A program made the translations under genes and the position numbers. 38,213 nt of DNA from a bacterium (GTDB lineage Bacteria; Ratteibacteria; UBA8468; B48-G9; DSTR01): the NCBI GenBank assembly GCA_029551285.1, contig JAKPFT010000085.1, forward strand, positions 1 to 38,213, written 5' to 3'. The notes under the pieces are model-generated. The model ran no database searches, was not told the origin of the DNA, and saw only the letters and a program-made list of their open reading frames with translations. Shown piece after piece: positions 7,641 through 16,905 of this stretch (its first letter is position 1; each line of letters starts with the position of its first letter).

Positions 7641-9008
7641 GTGAAAAGCGATATAAGGGTGGTGGAGGCCAGAGTCAGTTTTTCTGACGAAAAAGCCAGG
7701 GTACCACTAAAGTTCGGCAAGGTGGTAATGGAGGCCGCTACTTACGCTGAGGTGGAAGTTACCGTGGAAAATCAAGCAGGCAATACGGCTAAAGGCCACG
7801 GTGGCATTTTCCTTTCCCATGTCTGGGCTTTCCCCAATCCAGCCATTTCCCCGGAGGTCAAGGACAGGGCGATGCGAGAGCTGGTGCGTCAGTTTGCCGG
7901 CAAACTTACCGAAGTCCGGGAATTTCTCCACCCGGTAAGACTTTTCCTGACGCTGGAAGAGGAACTGAGGTGCCTTTGCCGGCAAACAACGGTCAACTAC
8001 CGGTTACCGGAAGAATTCCCTTTTCTGGCAGGCCTGGTGTGCGCCTCTCCGGCTGACGCGGCGGTCCATGATGCTTTCGGCCTGGTCAACGATATCTGCA
8101 CCTACGATGGCTACGGAAAGGAATTTATGCCTGAACTGTCAACTTTTCTCGGGGCTGACTTTCCTGGTCGTTACCTGGCTGATTATCTCAGGCCAGTTTA
8201 TCAACAGCAGATTCCTGTTTTCCATCTGGTCGGCGGGCTGGACAAACTCCGGGAAAAGGAAGTTACCCCTGAGGACCCCTGTGATGGATTACCCGTTTCC
8301 CTGGAAAAATGGATAGAAACAGAAAGACTTTTTTGTCTGAAGGTGAAACTGCGAGGCAATGACCTGGACTGGGATATTTCCAGAACGACAGAGGTTTCCC
8401 GGGTGGCCCATGAAGTTTACCGGAGGCTCAACGAGAAGAAAGAAATTTTCCTCTCGGTGGACACCAACGAAGTTTGCGAAAGCCCGGACTATATTGTGGA
8501 GATGTTAAGCCGCATCAGGGAAAAGGACAGCCAGACTTACCGGGAGATTTTATATGTGGAACAACCTACCGGCCGCGACCTCACCAGATACAATTTTGAT
8601 ATGACCGCCATCGCCAGGCTGAAACCTGTTCTGGTGGATGAAAGCCTTACCGGAATTCAGGAATTCTACCAGGCAAAAAAATTAGGCTGGTCTGGCCTGG
8701 CTTTGAAGACCTGTAAAGGCCACTCCATGGAGCTTCTGCTGGCTGCCCTGGCCAGTCACCACGGGCTACCCTATACCATTCAGGATTTGACCAATCCTAA
8801 ACTGGCCCTCATCCATTCAGCCGGATTCGCCGCCCGGACCTACCCGATGATGGGTGTGGAAGCTAACGCCCACCAGTTTTTCCCGTTTTCCTCACTGGTT
8901 GAGGGAAAAGTTCACCCGGGTATTTTTTCACGGAGAGGGGGCTATTTGCACCTGAACACTCTGGGCCGGACCGGACTGGGCTATCGGACGGAAGAAATAA
9001 GAAAGTAA
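7641..9008 (+). CDS. Enolase-superfamily (mandelate racemase/muconate-lactonizing type) enzyme
   Basis: 455-residue TIM-barrel enzyme that would abstract the alpha-proton of a carboxylate, as in sugar-acid dehydratases and racemases. The KVK pair (234-236), metal ligands D274 (SVDTNE), E307 (VEQPT) and D333 (VDESL), and the barrel-strand lysine K356 (ALKTCKGHS) are in the expected order. The N-terminal capping domain is longer than usual. The start is GTG at 7641, chosen because AAGGAGG lies six bases upstream. It is divergent from a Gfo/Idh gene, consistent with joint sugar-acid catabolism. The reaction cannot be assigned: the general base on the other face (a His-Asp dyad) is not obvious. 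Confidence 0.82.
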   Translation: MKSDIRVVEARVSFSDEKARVPLKFGKVVMEAATYAEVEVTVENQAGNTAKGHGGIFLSHVWAFPNPAISPEVKDRAMRELVRQFAGKLTEVREFLHPVRLFLTLEEELRCLCRQTTVNYRLPEEFPFLAGLVCASPADAAVHDAFGLVNDICTYDGYGKEFMPELSTFLGADFPGRYLADYLRPVYQQQIPVFHLVGGLDKLREKEVTPEDPCDGLPVSLEKWIETERLFCLKVKLRGNDLDWDISRTTEVSRVAHEVYRRLNEKKEIFLSVDTNEVCESPDYIVEMLSRIREKDSQTYREILYVEQPTGRDLTRYNFDMTAIARLKPVLVDESLTGIQEFYQAKKLGWSGLALKTCKGHSMELLLAALASHHGLPYTIQDLTNPKLALIHSAGFAARTYPMMGVEANAHQFFPFSSLVEGKVHPGIFSRRGGYLHLNTLGRTGLGYRTEEIRK

Positions 9009-9050
9009 CTGAGCCCGGATGGCTAAGGCTCAACCGCTAAAATCACTGTC

Positions 9051-11639
9051 ATGGCCGTCAATAACCACATCAGGGGTATCGCTGGCAACGAAGTCCCCAG
9101 AAAGATGGTTATGTCCATCTTTGATGCTGCCCGTTCCACCGTTGATGAGCTTCTGTCAGCCTACCAGACGCGCCTTGCGGGTCTTTCCTTCCACGAAGCC
9201 CGACAACGTCTGGAACATTACGGTCCGAACGAACCCTCCCGCCCCAGGCGCCACACCGCTATCTTCCAGTTTCTGGTAAAGTTTCTCAATCCGCTGGTAA
9301 TTGTTCTAATTATCATCGCCGTAGCTTCGCTTTTCTTCGGAGAAAAAGTCAATGCCCTCATTGTTATTTTGATGGCCCTGTTGAGTGTTATCCTTGCGTT
9401 CATTCAGGAATACCGGGCCGGCAGGGAGGCGGAACAATTAAGCGAGATGATCCGCGCCACTGCGACCGTATATCGCCAGGGAAGGATCAGAGATATTAAA
9501 ATTCGGGAGATCGTCCCGGGCGATATTATCTATCTGGCGGCCGGTGACATGGTACCGGCGGACATTCGCCTTCTTTCCTGCAAGGACCTCTTCGTCAACG
9601 AAGCCTCCTTGACCGGAGAGTCCTTTCCCATTGAGAAATCGGCCGAACCGGTTCACCCGCGGAGTGCTGCTCTTTCGGAACTGACTAATTGCGTTTTCAT
9701 GGGCTCAAGCGTGGTCACCGGAACCGCGACAGGACTGGCCGTTCAGACAGGACTGGCCACCCGTTTCGGGGAGCTTTCCCGAAGGCTGGTCACCGGTCGG
9801 GGGGAAACCAGGTTTGACCGCGGGGTCAAAGAATTCACCTGGTTGATGGTCAGGGCAATGAGCGTGATGGTAGTAGTAATTTTTGCCATCAATGTTCTCG
9901 GCAGACACCGGATGGTTGATGCTTTCCTGTTTTCCCTGTCTGTGGCCGTAGGCTTGACACCGGAGATGCTCCCGATGATCGTCACCATCAATCTTTCCCG
10001 GGGAGCGATTGCCATGGCCAGGAAGAAGGTTATTGTGAAACGGCTCAGCTCCATCCAGACCCTCGGCGCCATGGATATTCTCTGCATGGATAAGACAGGA
10101 ACACTGACGCTGGACAAGGTCGTCCTGGAACGGTACTGCGATGTCACCGGACAGGAAGATACCAGCGTGCTTCTGCTGGCCTACATCAACAGTTTCTACC
10201 AGACAGGCCTGAAGAACCTCCTGGACCAGGCGATTCTGAAGCACAGCCGTCTGCCAGTCCGCAAGTATAGGAAAATAGATGAGTTGCCGTTTGATTTTTC
10301 CCGGAAGTTGATGTCGGTCGTGGTGGAACAGGATGGCGAACACCTGCTGGTTACCAAGGGAGCGCCGGAAGAAGTTTTCAAACGGTGCACCCATTACGAA
10401 CTGGATAGTGAAATTGAACCCATGGAGCCATTGCTCATCGCGGACCTGCAGGCTGAGTACCGAGCTCTCAGCAGCCAGGGCTTCCGGGTTCTGGCCGTAG
10501 CCTACCGAAAACTTCAAAAAATAAAGATGTCCTACTCGCGGGAAGATGAACGCGACCTTATTCTTAAAGGTTATCTCGCCTTTCTGGACCCACCCAAAAA
10601 GACTGCGCGGCGGGCGATTGAACTTCTCCGCGAACTCGGTGTTAACTGCAAGGTTCTGACCGGCGATAACGAACTGGTTACCCGGAAAATTTGCCGGGAT
10701 GTTGGTCTGGATGGTCAGGAGCCGGTGCTGGGCGATCGCCTTGACGAACTGACCGACGAGGAACTGCGTTCCATAGTGGAAACAAAGGCAGTCTTTACCC
10801 GATTAACGCCCTTTCAAAAGGAACGAATTATCCAGGTGCTGCGGCAGAATGGACACACGGTTGGTTTTCTCGGTGACGGAATCAACGACGCGCCGGCGCT
10901 ACACAGGTCGGACGTGGGAATTTCCGTTGACAACGCGGTGGACATCGCCAAGGAATCTGCAGATATCATCCTTCTGGAAAAGAGCCTCCTCGTGCTGGAA
11001 CATGGCGTAACCGAGGGACGGAAAATCTTCGGCAACATCATCAAGTACATCAAAATGGGCTCCAGTTCCAATTTCGGGAACATGTTCAGCATGACCGGCG
11101 CAAGTCTCTTCCTTCCCTTTCTGCCAATGACGCCGGTTCAAATTCTCCTCAACAACTTTCTTTACGATGTCTCCCAGGTAGCCATCCCCACAGATGCGGT
11201 GGATGAAGAATACCTGAGGAAACCCAGACCCTGGAATGTCCAGGCCATCCGGCGGTTCATGGTTACCATCGGGCCGATAAGTTCCATCTTTGACTTTCTG
11301 ACCTTCGGAATTCTGCTTTTCGTCTTCCACGCTGACCCCTCCCTTTTCCACACGGGATGGTTTCTGGAATCGCTGTGCACCCAGACCCTGGTGATTCACG
11401 TCATTCGCACCTCACGAATTCCCTTTCTGGAGAGCCGTCCCAGCCGGCCGCTTCTGGTGACCTCCTTTTTAATCGTGGCGACCGGTCTGGTCCTCCCCTT
11501 CACCTTTATGGCCAAACCGCTCGGTTTCGTGCCTCCTCCCGGCGCTTACTTTGCGATGCTGTGCGGTATCCTCATGGCCTATCTCCTGCTGGTCCATGGG
11601 GTCAAAACCTGGTTCGTGCGAAGGTACGGCCTGGATTGA
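9051..11639 (+). CDS. mgtA: MgtA-type magnesium-translocating P-type ATPase (P3B)
   Basis: 862-residue inner-membrane pump predicted to import Mg2+. Features in order: actuator TGES (188-191), transmembrane segment with VGLTPEMLP (300-308, in place of the PEGL of other classes), phosphorylated aspartate in DKTGTLT (347-353), TGDN, and the hinge GDGINDAP (about 609-616). About ten membrane segments and full length fit the P3B class. The start is uncertain: ATG at 9051 has no ribosome binding site and ATG at 9105 is nearly as good. The 42-base gap after the enolase-superfamily gene holds a small hairpin (TGAGCC 9010-9015 with GGCTCA 9027-9032) but no Mg2+ leader. The window also carries mgtE, so the cell has two Mg2+ uptake routes. 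Confidence 0.92.
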   Translation: MAVNNHIRGIAGNEVPRKMVMSIFDAARSTVDELLSAYQTRLAGLSFHEARQRLEHYGPNEPSRPRRHTAIFQFLVKFLNPLVIVLIIIAVASLFFGEKVNALIVILMALLSVILAFIQEYRAGREAEQLSEMIRATATVYRQGRIRDIKIREIVPGDIIYLAAGDMVPADIRLLSCKDLFVNEASLTGESFPIEKSAEPVHPRSAALSELTNCVFMGSSVVTGTATGLAVQTGLATRFGELSRRLVTGRGETRFDRGVKEFTWLMVRAMSVMVVVIFAINVLGRHRMVDAFLFSLSVAVGLTPEMLPMIVTINLSRGAIAMARKKVIVKRLSSIQTLGAMDILCMDKTGTLTLDKVVLERYCDVTGQEDTSVLLLAYINSFYQTGLKNLLDQAILKHSRLPVRKYRKIDELPFDFSRKLMSVVVEQDGEHLLVTKGAPEEVFKRCTHYELDSEIEPMEPLLIADLQAEYRALSSQGFRVLAVAYRKLQKIKMSYSREDERDLILKGYLAFLDPPKKTARRAIELLRELGVNCKVLTGDNELVTRKICRDVGLDGQEPVLGDRLDELTDEELRSIVETKAVFTRLTPFQKERIIQVLRQNGHTVGFLGDGINDAPALHRSDVGISVDNAVDIAKESADIILLEKSLLVLEHGVTEGRKIFGNIIKYIKMGSSSNFGNMFSMTGASLFLPFLPMTPVQILLNNFLYDVSQVAIPTDAVDEEYLRKPRPWNVQAIRRFMVTIGPISSIFDFLTFGILLFVFHADPSLFHTGWFLESLCTQTLVIHVIRTSRIPFLESRPSRPLLVTSFLIVATGLVLPFTFMAKPLGFVPPPGAYFAMLCGILMAYLLLVHGVKTWFVRRYGLD

Positions 11640-11749
11640 CCTGACGCCGCGGCAGTCACACGGTCAGAAAATCAAGGTGTCAGGGCCGGCGGCAGAAGTT
11701 AACAGGGAACTTCCGGCAGGTAACGCCGGTAAGCAGTCACAACCAAAGA

Positions 11750-12970
11750 CTAACAACCGGCAGGAGAGGATTGCCTGCTTTCCTGAGCAAACCAGCCCCT
11801 GGTCCGCAAACAGATTCTGACCAGCCAGAGCATGACCGGAACTTCAATCAGCACGCCCACCACCGTAGCCAGCGCCGCGCCTGAAGACAACCCGAAGAGC
11901 ATCGTCGCCGTGGCGATGGCCACTTCAAAATGGTTGCTGGCGCCGATCATCGCTGCCGGTGCGGCATCCTGGTAGGATAACTTCAGCAATTTAGCCCACC
12001 AGTAGCCCAGCCAAAAAATAAGATTGGTCTGGATGAAAAGCGGGATGGCAATCCAGAGAATCGTCAGAGGATTGGCGATAATGACCTCGCCTTTGAAACT
12101 GAACAGGAGCACCAACGTGGTAAGCAGAGCGATAATCGTGATGGGGGTAAGGACATGCAGAAACTTCTGCGTGAACCAGGCCACACCCTTGGCCCTGATA
12201 ATCCACCGCCGCGAGAGATACCCGGCTATTAGGGGCAGGGCAACATAAATGGAAATGGACAGCACCAGCGCCTGCCAGGGAACCGGAAGCCGGCCCACAC
12301 CCAGCAGAAACCCGCCCAGCGGACCGTACAGCAAAAGCATCGTCAGAGAGTTGATGGCCACCATCACCAGCGTTAGGCCGTCATTGCCTCGCGCCAGATA
12401 ACCCCAGACCAGCACCATGGCCGTGCACGGCGCAATCCCTAACAGAATGCAACCGGCGAAGTAACTGCGCCACAGGGGCACCTGAAGCATCTTGACACCC
12501 TCGTGCAAAACCACCTTACCTGCACCATGCACCGCTCCGACAGGCAGGTTGAGACCGAACGGCATCTTGACCAGGTCCATTGCTTCTGAACCAAGCAGTC
12601 CCCGGAACAGGAACCCCAGAAACAACAGAGCGATGCCGTACATGGTGAATGGTTTAATGGCCCAGTTGACAAACAGCGTTAGCAACACCGGCTTCCCGCT
12701 TTTTCCGGCCTTCACCACTTCGGCAAAGTCAATCTTCACCATAATGGGATACATCATAAAAAAGAGACAGATGGCGATGGGGATGGAAACCACCGGTGCG
12801 CCATTGACAGAGATGGCCAGGCTATCCAGATACCTGGCCACCTGCGGAGCCACCCTGCCTAACAGAATTCCCGCCCCAATACAGAACACCACCCAGATGG
12901 TCAGGTATCGTTCGAAAATGCTGGTTAACCTTCGCTCCCCGTTGGACTCCTTTTTTCCAGGCATATTCAT
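11750..12970 (-). CDS. acr3: Acr3-family arsenite efflux permease
   Basis: Inner-membrane arsenite exporter of 406 residues, about ten transmembrane segments. The conserved cysteine of the fourth segment is C182 ([14 protein letters not shown]), essential for As(III) transport in studied Acr3 proteins. Compared with common Acr3 proteins it seems to carry about 35 extra residues just before this segment (roughly 124-169, including [15 protein letters not shown]). ATG at 12970 is chosen because an AGGGGGA site precedes it and it clears the upstream ccdA gene; an in-frame start at 13045 would overlap it by 50 bases. It is the last gene of the leftward arsenic/thiol operon. Confidence 0.92.
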   Translation of the reverse strand: MNMPGKKESNGERRLTSIFERYLTIWVVFCIGAGILLGRVAPQVARYLDSLAISVNGAPVVSIPIAICLFFMMYPIMVKIDFAEVVKAGKSGKPVLLTLFVNWAIKPFTMYGIALLFLGFLFRGLLGSEAMDLVKMPFGLNLPVGAVHGAGKVVLHEGVKMLQVPLWRSYFAGCILLGIAPCTAMVLVWGYLARGNDGLTLVMVAINSLTMLLLYGPLGGFLLGVGRLPVPWQALVLSISIYVALPLIAGYLSRRWIIRAKGVAWFTQKFLHVLTPITIIALLTTLVLLFSFKGEVIIANPLTILWIAIPLFIQTNLIFWLGYWWAKLLKLSYQDAAPAAMIGASNHFEVAIATATMLFGLSSGAALATVVGVLIEVPVMLWLVRICLRTRGWFAQESRQSSPAGC

Positions 12971-12995
12971 TCTTCCCCCTTTTGTTTGCTTTTTG

Positions 12996-13694
12996 TCACC
13001 GGGCAATATAAACAAGGTAAAGTCCGCCCAGCAAAACGAGAACACCGCATATCTTCCTGAGGATAACGGCTCCCCTGGAGTTCTCGTTCCAGTTCAGGTA
13101 ATGCTGGACAACTTCCGTAAACGTTCCAGCCAGCACCAGTACCGTGCAATGGCCGACGCCGTACACCAGAAGAAGCAAGATTCCATAAGGAAGGTTAGTG
13201 GCGGCCAGTCTGAAGGTAACTGCCAGCATCGGCGCCATATACGCGAAGGTACACGGACCCAGGGCCAGACCAAAGACCAGACCCAGAAGGAAGCCGGCCA
13301 GCAATCCTTTCTGTTTCAGCGGGACACGCCCAGGACCGGACCAGGGCGCAGGAACAATATCCAGCAGGTGAAGCCCAACCAGAAAAAAGATAACGGCCAC
13401 CGCATAGTTTCCCCAGCGTCCGATGTTGCCCATCATCCGGCCGGCGGTTGCCGTCAGTGCCCCGATCAAGGTAATAGTGACAAGAATGCCGACTCCGAAC
13501 AGCAAGGAAATCAGGAAGGCGCGGCGGGTGGAAATACGACCCTGCTCGTCAATGAAACCGACAATCAGCGGGATGCTGGCCAGGTGACAGGGGCTGAGGA
13601 TAATGCTGAGGACACCCCAGAGAAAAGAGCCGGCCAGAGCGACCACCGGAGTCGCTTCCACGGCCCTGGTCAGGACTGTTAAAAGGTGGGCCAT
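12996..13694 (-). CDS. ccdA: CcdA-like membrane thiol-disulfide electron carrier
   Basis: 232-residue inner-membrane protein of the CcdA/DsbD-gamma family that carries electrons from cytosolic thioredoxin to extracytoplasmic thioredoxin-like proteins. The redox cysteines are C36 ([10 protein letters not shown]) and C148 ([11 protein letters not shown]), each followed by a proline-rich stretch in the first and fourth of six membrane segments. Its ATG follows directly on the stop of the SurA/thioredoxin gene (TAAATG). Next to two exported thioredoxins, it most likely keeps them reduced. CcdA homologues are also known inside arsenic operons. Confidence 0.92.
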   Translation of the reverse strand: MAHLLTVLTRAVEATPVVALAGSFLWGVLSIILSPCHLASIPLIVGFIDEQGRISTRRAFLISLLFGVGILVTITLIGALTATAGRMMGNIGRWGNYAVAVIFFLVGLHLLDIVPAPWSGPGRVPLKQKGLLAGFLLGLVFGLALGPCTFAYMAPMLAVTFRLAATNLPYGILLLLVYGVGHCTVLVLAGTFTEVVQHYLNWNENSRGAVILRKICGVLVLLGGLYLVYIAR

Positions 13695-14609
13695 TTATTT
13701 CATCCCCAGTTGGTTCAATCTTTTTTCAATCTCCTCCCGGGACATAAAACCTGTGTGGCGGAAAACTTCCTGGCCATTTTTGTCAAAGAAAATCTGCACC
13801 GGAATTGACTGAATACCATACCGGGCGCTTAAGACCTGTTCTTTCCGAACATGGACAAAAACCACATTGAGTTTACCTTTGTATTCCTCGCTGATACTTT
13901 TCAGAATTGGCGCCATCATATCGCAGGGGACGCAGCCGTCAGCGCCAAAATCAACCAGAGTGGGCAAGCCACTGGCTCTGGCTTTGTCCACCGGATTATC
14001 CCTGGCCAGCACAGCCTGTTTTTCTGTCCAGGCGCGGTTGACTTCAGGGCTCAATATCCGGCCGAGATTGCCAATGAGTTGCTCTCCGGCTTTCTTTCTC
14101 TTTTCCTGGGTAAGAAAGCCCAGCAGATCAGTCTTAACCTGGTCAAAGGTGGCGCCACCCATCATCGTTTTATTTTCTTCAAAGAACTGTCTGGCTTCGG
14201 TTTCAGTGGCGGTTAACCCTTTTAGAGACTGCTGGAAATAAAGATTTACCAGCTCACGGTTATCCTTGCCCGCAACACCATTGTCCCCAAACTGTTTCCT
14301 GGCCGCCTGGACCAGCAATGTTTCTACGACGACCTGTTCCAGAAGGAAGAAAGCATTCTTCTCCAGTTGCTTCCGGATCTCGGCAGGATAGTTGGCCATT
14401 CTTGCTTTGAGTTCCTGCTCACTCACCTGAAAAGTACCTGACTTAAGAAGAACGCCATCGGGCATTTCCACCACCCGCGCATACTTCAAACATCCTGATG
14501 CTAGGCCCGGATAAAGTTCTTCTACGCTGCCGCTCCTGTTTTCTGCTACCGAGATAATCACTCCGGAGAGACAAAACGCCAGAAGAAAAAATCGCCTCTT
14601 CAATTTCAT
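13695..14609 (-). CDS. Exported SurA-like/thioredoxin fusion protein
   Basis: 304-residue protein with an N-terminal signal or anchor (2-21, hydrophobic FFLLAFCLSGVIIS). Residues about 55-200 are helical and resemble the SurA/PrsA N-terminal chaperone domain (FQVSEQELKARM, LLEQVVVETLLVQAA). Residues about 205-304 form a thioredoxin domain with the active site C226-V-P-C229 (GCVPCDMM) and a cis-proline in SIPVQIF. The PPIase domain is absent. It probably acts on disulfides of unfolded proteins outside the cytoplasm. The C-terminal domain closely resembles the product of the gene just upstream, indicating a tandem duplication. ATG directly follows that gene's TAA. Confidence 0.82.
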   Translation of the reverse strand: MKLKRRFFLLAFCLSGVIISVAENRSGSVEELYPGLASGCLKYARVVEMPDGVLLKSGTFQVSEQELKARMANYPAEIRKQLEKNAFFLLEQVVVETLLVQAARKQFGDNGVAGKDNRELVNLYFQQSLKGLTATETEARQFFEENKTMMGGATFDQVKTDLLGFLTQEKRKKAGEQLIGNLGRILSPEVNRAWTEKQAVLARDNPVDKARASGLPTLVDFGADGCVPCDMMAPILKSISEEYKGKLNVVFVHVRKEQVLSARYGIQSIPVQIFFDKNGQEVFRHTGFMSREEIEKRLNQLGMK

Positions 14610-15101
14610 TTATCCCCCAAGGTCAACACCTAATCTCTTCCACGTCTCCAAAATGTCCTCTCTGGACATGAAACCTTCGTGACGGAAAACCTCCTTTCCG
14701 TCGCGGTCAAAGAAAATCTGAGTGGGAATGACCCGGATACCGTAGCGCTCTCCAGCCTGCCGGTCCTCCCAGACATCAATAATTTCCACTTCCATCTTCC
14801 CGCGGAATTCACGCTTGAGTTCTTCCAGTATGGGAGCCATCATCTTGCAGGGGACACACTGACCGGCTCCTAAATCCACCAGCCTGGGCAGTCTCTTTTC
14901 CGCGGTAGCCCGGTTGTCTTTCCCCGGCTCAGAGACAGTCGCTTCCGGCGCCGGCTCACTGAGTTCTTTTTCCGGCAGGAGAGCGCCTGTTTCCAGCGGT
15001 TCCTGAACGCGTCTGGCCTTCACGACCAGAAGAATGAGCACCACGACTGCCAGAACAACAACAGGTAACAACCTGTTTCGTACCCACTTCTTTTCCGCCA
15101 T
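14610..15101 (-). CDS. Membrane-anchored thioredoxin-like protein
   Basis: 163-residue protein: transmembrane anchor (11-28), a Pro/Glu-rich linker (35-70), and a thioredoxin domain with C82-V-P-C85 (QCVPCKMM) and cis-proline in VIPTQIF. The thioredoxin part faces outside the cytoplasm and is probably reduced through CcdA. It is about half identical by eye to the C-terminal domain of the following gene. AGGAGG lies six bases upstream of ATG at 15101. The first 146 bases overlap, in another frame, the end of the DGC-domain gene. Confidence 0.9.
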   Translation of the reverse strand: MAEKKWVRNRLLPVVVLAVVVLILLVVKARRVQEPLETGALLPEKELSEPAPEATVSEPGKDNRATAEKRLPRLVDLGAGQCVPCKMMAPILEELKREFRGKMEVEIIDVWEDRQAGERYGIRVIPTQIFFDRDGKEVFRHEGFMSREDILETWKRLGVDLGG

Positions 15102-15471
15102 TGGCCGCCTCCTTTTCCTTCTTTACAACCTGACACAAGCAGGAGATATTCTTACCACTAACCGGTGTCTCTCCTTTAAGGAAACCGGCGTCCTTCAAAT
15201 TCACCACTACCGGTTGAAAACCAGCGTGAATCAACGTTTTAGAAGCGCACGCGGCCGGACATCCGTCCAGGGCGACAATTTCACTGGCCATCTTTGTTGT
15301 CTCCAGAAACACAGGCAGGTGAGCCGCCACCCCGGCCAGGCAATATATCCGGCCCCAGCCTTCCCTGGTCAGGGCCCTGGCCGCTTTATCTGTCAGTTCG
15401 CCCACATCAGAGCCTCCGGCACAGGGGAAAAGCAACCTTACTCTTCCCGCAGAACAACATTTCTCAGCCAT
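14956..15471 (-). CDS. DGC-domain putative zinc-binding protein
   Basis: 171-residue protein of the DGC family, small cysteine-rich proteins often found near arsenic, copper or selenium genes; function unknown. The DGC signature is at 69-71 (LDGCPAACASK), with further cysteines C5, C6, C17, C44, C75. Family members usually end near residue 115-125, about where KKEKEAANGG begins. Beyond that the frame runs 146 bases into the next gene, giving a basic, low-complexity tail (SSGREGQTRSG), so the normal stop seems to have been lost. GGAGG precedes ATG at 15471. It may store or deliver a thiol-bound metal. Confidence 0.78.
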   Translation of the reverse strand: MAEKCCSAGRVRLLFPCAGGSDVGELTDKAARALTREGWGRIYCLAGVAAHLPVFLETTKMASEIVALDGCPAACASKTLIHAGFQPVVVNLKDAGFLKGETPVSGKNISCLCQVVKKEKEAANGGKEVGTKQVVTCCCSGSRGAHSSGREGQTRSGTAGNRRSPAGKRTQ

Positions 15472-15549
15472 TTCTCCCTCCTTTTATTCTTCGTTTCTGA
15501 AATACATTACGCTTTATTCACCTGTTTATCCTCCATAACTGCCCCCAGC

Positions 15550-16863
15550 CTATCGTTTCGCCGGAACCAGCAAAACAGGAGCCGGTGAAAGCCGTGCCAT
15601 GGCGTGGCTCACGCTGCCAAGGAATACTTCCTGGATAAAGCCACGGCCCTGACTTCCCATTAAAACCATCTGAACATCTCTTTCCCGGATCAGCCGCAAC
15701 AACTCCTGAATCGGTACTCCGAAAGGAATCTCAATCTCAATGCGGGCCTTCCCTTCTCCGGTCAGTTCCTGCTTCATCTTTTCCAGACGGCCACGGTCAA
15801 TTTCGTTGAACTCGTTCAGACGAGGCAAAAGGTGCGGGTCCAGCCGGTTTTTGTCCTGAACGTGGACAAGGGTAACCTGCTTAACTCCATGAGAAACCAT
15901 CTCTTTCAGGTAGGTGAAGGCGTAATCCGCGTTCCGGGAAAAATCCGTGGGAAAAAGGATGTGTTCCTGGAAATGACAACGCTGGCTCTCAATACGGACC
16001 TGGCCTGTTTCCCTGCTCAGAGACAGACGGATAATCAACACCGGCCGGACCGCGTGCTGAATAATTTCGCTGGCTGCCCCGCCTAAAAGGACATCGCCGG
16101 CCAGGGTATGCCCGTGGGAACCAACAATAATCAACGAACAATTGCGCTCCACCGCCAGCCGGTTCACCATTTTGTAGGGAAAGCCCGGAACAACCTCCAC
16201 ACTGGTCACCAATCCCTGCTCCTCCAGGATACGTTTCTGGTCCTGGAGATTCTCTACCAGCAAATCTCTGGCCTGGGCCATACCCAGGGACATCCCTTCC
16301 AGCACACCCACACACTGCACCAGGAGGCATTCTTTCACTCCGAAAACCTTTAAGCCGCCGACACACTGGGTAACAACAAAGGAAGCAGGCGATAAGTCTG
16401 TCGCCACCAGGACTCGCGTCAACATGGTCCCTCCCTGTTTAGCAATCCATGCCTCCAGTTTTTCTTTCAGGGCATCGCGTATCTGTCCGGTTTTGGCCAG
16501 ACGCTGCGCCCACGTGCCTTCCAGACCAGCCGGGTCCGGAAAACTCCAGTGAATTGTTTCCTGGACGCCAGGAATTACCGGGCAGGCAGAACCTTCATCA
16601 CACAGGGTTATTACCGTGTCAAAGGTTCTCCCTTGATTCAGAATCTCCTTGATGCTTTTGGTTTTGTTCTGGGAAATATCCAGACCGACTTGCCGCATCG
16701 CTTCCACCGCCAGAGGGTTCAGCGTTCCCGGCTCCAGTCCGGCGCTGGCCACCTCAAACCTGTCTCCGGCCAGATGGTTTAACAACGCTTCGGCCATCTG
16801 GCTGCGCGCACTGTTGTGAACGCAGACAAATAGCACCCGCTTTTTGGCTGATGACTTGGTCAT
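15550..16863 (-). CDS. ArsC arsenate reductase fused to two UspA domains
   Basis: 437-residue fusion. Residues 1-143 are a thioredoxin-coupled arsenate reductase with low-molecular-weight phosphatase fold: P-loop C14-x5-R20 (CVHNSARS), then C88 and C94 ([11 protein letters not shown]), and WSFPDP. Residues 147-290 and 307-437 are two universal stress protein domains, each with the ATP-binding G-x2-G-x9-G pattern (GSHG..GG and GSQG..GS). ArsC reduces arsenate to arsenite; the Usp parts may bind ATP. The join KQGGTM is read from a GGGAGGG sequence just before an internal ATG at 16425, so separate translation of the double-Usp part is possible. GGAG precedes the ATG at 16863. Confidence 0.9.
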   Translation of the reverse strand: MTKSSAKKRVLFVCVHNSARSQMAEALLNHLAGDRFEVASAGLEPGTLNPLAVEAMRQVGLDISQNKTKSIKEILNQGRTFDTVITLCDEGSACPVIPGVQETIHWSFPDPAGLEGTWAQRLAKTGQIRDALKEKLEAWIAKQGGTMLTRVLVATDLSPASFVVTQCVGGLKVFGVKECLLVQCVGVLEGMSLGMAQARDLLVENLQDQKRILEEQGLVTSVEVVPGFPYKMVNRLAVERNCSLIIVGSHGHTLAGDVLLGGAASEIIQHAVRPVLIIRLSLSRETGQVRIESQRCHFQEHILFPTDFSRNADYAFTYLKEMVSHGVKQVTLVHVQDKNRLDPHLLPRLNEFNEIDRGRLEKMKQELTGEGKARIEIEIPFGVPIQELLRLIRERDVQMVLMGSQGRGFIQEVFLGSVSHAMARLSPAPVLLVPAKR

Positions 16864-16905
16864 CTCGCTCCTTCTACCGCTTTCCGCTAAACCAGTCAGG
16901 AAAGA

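Noticed and set aside
9705-10517. 270-residue frame on the minus strand
   Set aside because: It is antisense to the catalytic core of mgtA and has no recognisable domain.
12492-13682. 396-residue frame on the plus strand
   Set aside because: It is antisense to acr3 and ccdA, whose products have clear motifs; its own sequence is low-complexity (many Q, N, R) with no family.
15550-16863. Splitting the ArsC-Usp-Usp frame into two genes
   Set aside because: No stop or frameshift separates the domains; it is kept as one fusion with a possible internal start.
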